64,000 nucleotides of DNA, from positions 18,842,564-18,906,563 of the forward strand of contig OY829541.1 in the NCBI GenBank assembly GCA_963691705.1. The letters are read 5' to 3'. The stretch's first letter is position 1. Every line of letters begins with the position of its first letter. The notes under the pieces are model-generated. The model worked only from the letters and a program-made list of their open reading frames with translations. It had not been told where the DNA came from and did not search any database. A program made the translations under genes and the position numbers. Positions 61,101-64,000 of this stretch are shown one piece after another. This DNA is from Viola odorata. Lineage: Eukaryota > Streptophyta > Magnoliopsida > Malpighiales > Violaceae.

Positions 61101-64000
61101 CGATAGCTCGAGCCAAAAATATCTCGCTCATGCCATGACAGCTCATTAATTGCATTAATGCACTTGTGCTGGACAGTCTAAAAAGAGCTAGTACTGAGTA
61201 TTTATCAACACGAAGACTTTTGTTTGTGCAAAGAAGAACAGTTCATTAAAATCCAAAAAAACAAAAGCATATGACAAATGGGTACAAAATTCCTCTCGTG
61301 CTTGAATGGAATCTCTCAACCAGAGAGACGACCCATCACTTCAAAATCAATATCAATGATGGAAAAGGAGGAAAGAATTTGGCTTCCTTAATAATATAAT
61401 AGTTGAGGAAAATGTTAAAACTGTAATTTTTAGAAAATGAGGTGGTTATTTTAAAATTTAAAAATGTAGAAATAAAACTGTAATTTTTAGAAAATGAGGT
61501 AGTTTTTGTTTTTATATTATAGATTGAGAATTGGAGTCTATTTATTTTTATTAATGAACGATACATTGAGAATGAAAGTAAGGAGAAATTCCAACTTTCA
61601 ACTTGAGCTTATTAGTTATTACTACTCATTTCAAATTATTATATTTTATTATAAAATAATTACGTAATTAAAATGAGGGTAATCTTTCAAGTTGAATGGG
61701 TCATCTTTTTCACTTGTATTTTTGAGATTTTTCGCTCAAGTTTCTATCGATTTTTAACGAGATTTCTCGTGTCGATAGCTCGAGCCAAAAATATCTCGCT
61801 CATGCCTTGACAGCTCATTAATTGCATTAATGCACTTGTGCAGGCCAGTCTAAAAAGAGCTAGTACTGAGTATTTATCAACACGAAGACTTTTGCTTGTG
61901 CAACGAAGAACAGTTGATTAAAATCAAAAAAAACAAAAGCATATGACAAATGGGTACAGAATTCCTCTCGTGCTTGAATGGAATCTCTTAACCAGAGGGT
62001 CACTTCAAAATCAATATCCATGACGGAAAAGGAGGAAAGATTTTGGCTTCCTTAATCATATAATATTTGAGGAAAATGTTAAAACTGTAATTTTTAGAAA
62101 ATTAGGTTGTTATTTTAAATTTTAAAAATGTAGAAATAAAACTGTAATTTTTAGAAAATGAGGTTGTTTTAGTTTTTATATTATAGATTGAGAATTGGAG
62201 TCTAGTTATTTTTATTAATGAACGATATATTGAGAATGAAAGTAAGGAGAAATTCCAACTTTCAACTTGAGCTTATTAGTTATTACTACTAGTTTCAAAT
62301 TATTATATTTTAGTATAAAATAATTACGTAATTAAAATGAGGGTAATCTTTCAAGTTGAATGGGTCATCTTTTTCACTTGTATTTTTGAGATTTTTCGCT
62401 CAAGTTTCTATCGATTTTTAACAAGATTTCTCGTGTCGATAGCTCGAGCCAAAAATATCTCGCTCATGCCATGACAGTTCATTAATTGCATTAATGCACT
62501 TGTGCAGGCCAGTCTAAAAAGAGCTAGTGCTGAGTATTTATCAACACGAAGACTTTTGTTTGTGCAAAGAAGAACAGTTGATTAAAATCCAAAAAAAACA
62601 AAAGCATATGACAAATTGGTACAAAATTCCTCTCGTGCTTGAATGGAATCTCTCAACCAGAGAGACGACCCATCACTTCAAAATCAATATCCATGATGGA
62701 AAAGGAGGAATGATTTTGGCTTCCATAATAATATAATAGTTGAGGAAAATGTTAAAACTGTAATTTTTAGAAAATGAGGTTGTTTTTGTTTTTATATTAT
62801 AGATTGAGAATTGGAGTCTATTTATTTTTATTAATGAACGATACATTGAGAATGAAAGTAAGTAGAAATTCCAACTTTCAACTTGACCTTATTAGTTATT
62901 ACTACTAATTTCAAATTATTATATTATAGTATAAAATAATTACGTAATTAAAATGACGGTAATCTTTCAAGTTAAATGAGTCATCTTTTTCACTTGTATT
63001 TTTGAGATTTTTCGCTCAAGTTTCTATCGATTTTTAACAAAATGTCTCATATCGATAGCTCGAGCCAAACATATCTCGCTCATGCCATGACAGCTCATTA
63101 ATTGCATTAATGCACTTGTGCAGGCCAGTCTAAAAAGAGCTAGTACTGAGTATTTATCAACACGAAGACTTTTGCTTGTGCAAAGAAGAATAGTTGATTA
63201 AAATAAAAAAAAACAAAAGGATATGACAAATAGGTACAGCATTCCTCTCGTGCTTGAATGGAATCTCTCAACTAGAGGGTCACTTCAAAATCAATATCCA
63301 TGATAGAAAAGGAGGAAAGATTTTGGCTTCCTTAATAATATAATAGTTGAGAAAAATGTTAAAACTATAATTTTTAGAAAATGAGGTTGTTATTTTAAAT
63401 TTTAAAAATGTAGAAATAAAACAGTAATTTTTAGAAAGTGAGGTTGTTTTTGTTTTTATATTTTAGATTGAGAATTGGAGTCTATTTATTTTTATTAATG
63501 AACGATATATTGAGAATGAAAGTAAGGAGAAATTCCAACTTTCAACTTGAGCTTATTAGTTATTACTACTAATTTCAAATTATTATATTTTAGTATAAAA
63601 TAATTACGTAATTAAAATGAGGGTAATCTTTCAAGTTGAATGGGTCATCTTTTTCACTTGTATTTTTGAGATTTTTCCCTCAAGTTTCTATCGATTTTTG
63701 ACAAGATTTCTCGTGTCGATAGCTCGAGCCAAAAATATCTCGCTCATGCCATGACAGCTCATTAATTGCATTAATGCACTTGTGCTGGCCAGTCTAAAAA
63801 GAGCTAGTACTGAGTATTTATCAACACGAAGACTTTTGTTTGTGCAAAGAAGAACAGTTCATTAAAATCCAAAAAAACAAAAGCATATGACAAATGGGTA
63901 CAAAATTCCTCTCGTGCTTGAATGGAATCTCTCAACCAGAGAGACGACCCATCACTTCAAAATCAATATCAATGATGGAAAAGGAGGAAAGAATTTGGCT
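58151..64000. repeat. Second higher-order repeat family (1.95-2.6 kb)
   Basis: Copies starting at 58151, 60103 and 62718 share GGCTTCCATAATAAT and a following 607-bp or similar monomer order. The steps are 1,952 and 2,615 bp; the longer step contains an extra 664-bp monomer (61381-62044) that matches the monomer at 55585-56248 in private variants (GCCTTGACAGC, CCATGACGGAAAAGG). The block 59430-62044 is followed by a second copy from 62045 onward, which shares GAGCTAGTGCTGAG and GACAGTTCATTAA. Confidence 0.75.

Larger units (their letters stand above)
48504..64000. repeat. AT-rich satellite array with 607-673-bp monomers
   Basis: Head-to-tail array extending beyond the window. Using the GGCTTCC landmark (AGCTTCC in one copy), copies begin at 48516, 49188, 49795, 50458, 51126, 51741, 52348, 53020, 53691, 54306, 54913, 55585, 56249, 56921, 57535, 58151, 58758, 59430, 60103, 60710, 61381, 62045, 62718, 63325 and 63997, giving 24 full monomers. 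Four length classes occur: about 672, 664, 615 and 607 bp. The differences come from presence or absence of a 57-bp block bounded by direct repeats (CTGTAATTTTTAGAAAATGA) and of an 8-bp piece in AGAGAGACGACCCATCAC. Conserved spots include the palindrome AATTACGTAATT and the dyad CATTAATTGCATTAATG. Recurrent 65-82-codon ORFs are by-products of the repeat. The first monomers next to element D are more divergent. Confidence 0.95.

Noticed and set aside
50821..63000. Recurrent 64-82-codon ORFs in the satellite
   Set aside because: They recur only because the monomer repeats, vanish with single changes between copies, and are low-complexity.
48504..64000. CRISPR-like or coding repeat array
   Set aside because: Repeats are over 600 bp, contiguous without unique spacers, in a plant context; this is satellite DNA.

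Overview
This window is plant nuclear DNA, most likely from a core eudicot. The supports are Ty3/gypsy retrotransposons of the plant-only Tat type, intron-bearing fragments of plant genes (FAR1-related, GeBP-like, COG1, VPS13), GT-AG introns with plant-like TATA and CACGTG promoter elements, and a long AT-rich satellite array. The species cannot be named from sequence alone. I found no intact host gene. The setting looks like repeat-dense, probably pericentromeric heterochromatin.

Layout. (1) 1-4229: truncated plus-strand Tat-like element 'A' (LTR 167-735, primer site, broken gag). Its gag is split by a 2.26-kb solo LTR (1211-3469) with a perfect 5-bp target duplication. (2) 4230-14497: an island of decayed gene fragments: a FAR1-RELATED piece (minus), a possible GeBP-like N-terminus (minus), COG1 (plus) and VPS13 (plus), the last with introns retained. 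(3) 14498-15564: noncoding repeat-like DNA. (4) 15565-31606: Tat-like element 'C', complete between two near-identical LTRs and coding on the minus strand (gag-protease-RT-RNase H-second RNase H-integrase). Between pol and its 3' LTR are four plus-strand (antisense) ORFs, called a-d here. (5) 31607-33621: remnant of an older retroelement. (6) 33622-48503: a second element of the same family, 'D', more decayed and cut off inside gag. (7) 48504 to the window end: a satellite array of 24 complete 607-673-bp monomers with mosaic higher-order repeats.

How the parts relate. Elements A, C and D share LTR landmarks (TGATAA/TTATCA ends, the same tRNA-primer-site-like motif, a common block in U3). C and D keep the same order: LTR, ORFs a, b, c, d on the plus strand, a block of short tandem repeats, then gag-pol on the minus strand converging tail to tail. 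ORFs c and d are paralogues with a phase-1 intron at the matching place. Several of the antisense ORFs have a CACGTG box followed by a TATA-like box just upstream, so the module looks like a set of separately transcribed genes carried on the opposite strand of the retrotransposon. This antisense module is the most interesting system in the window. All domain and family names come from reading the translated sequence, not from a database search.
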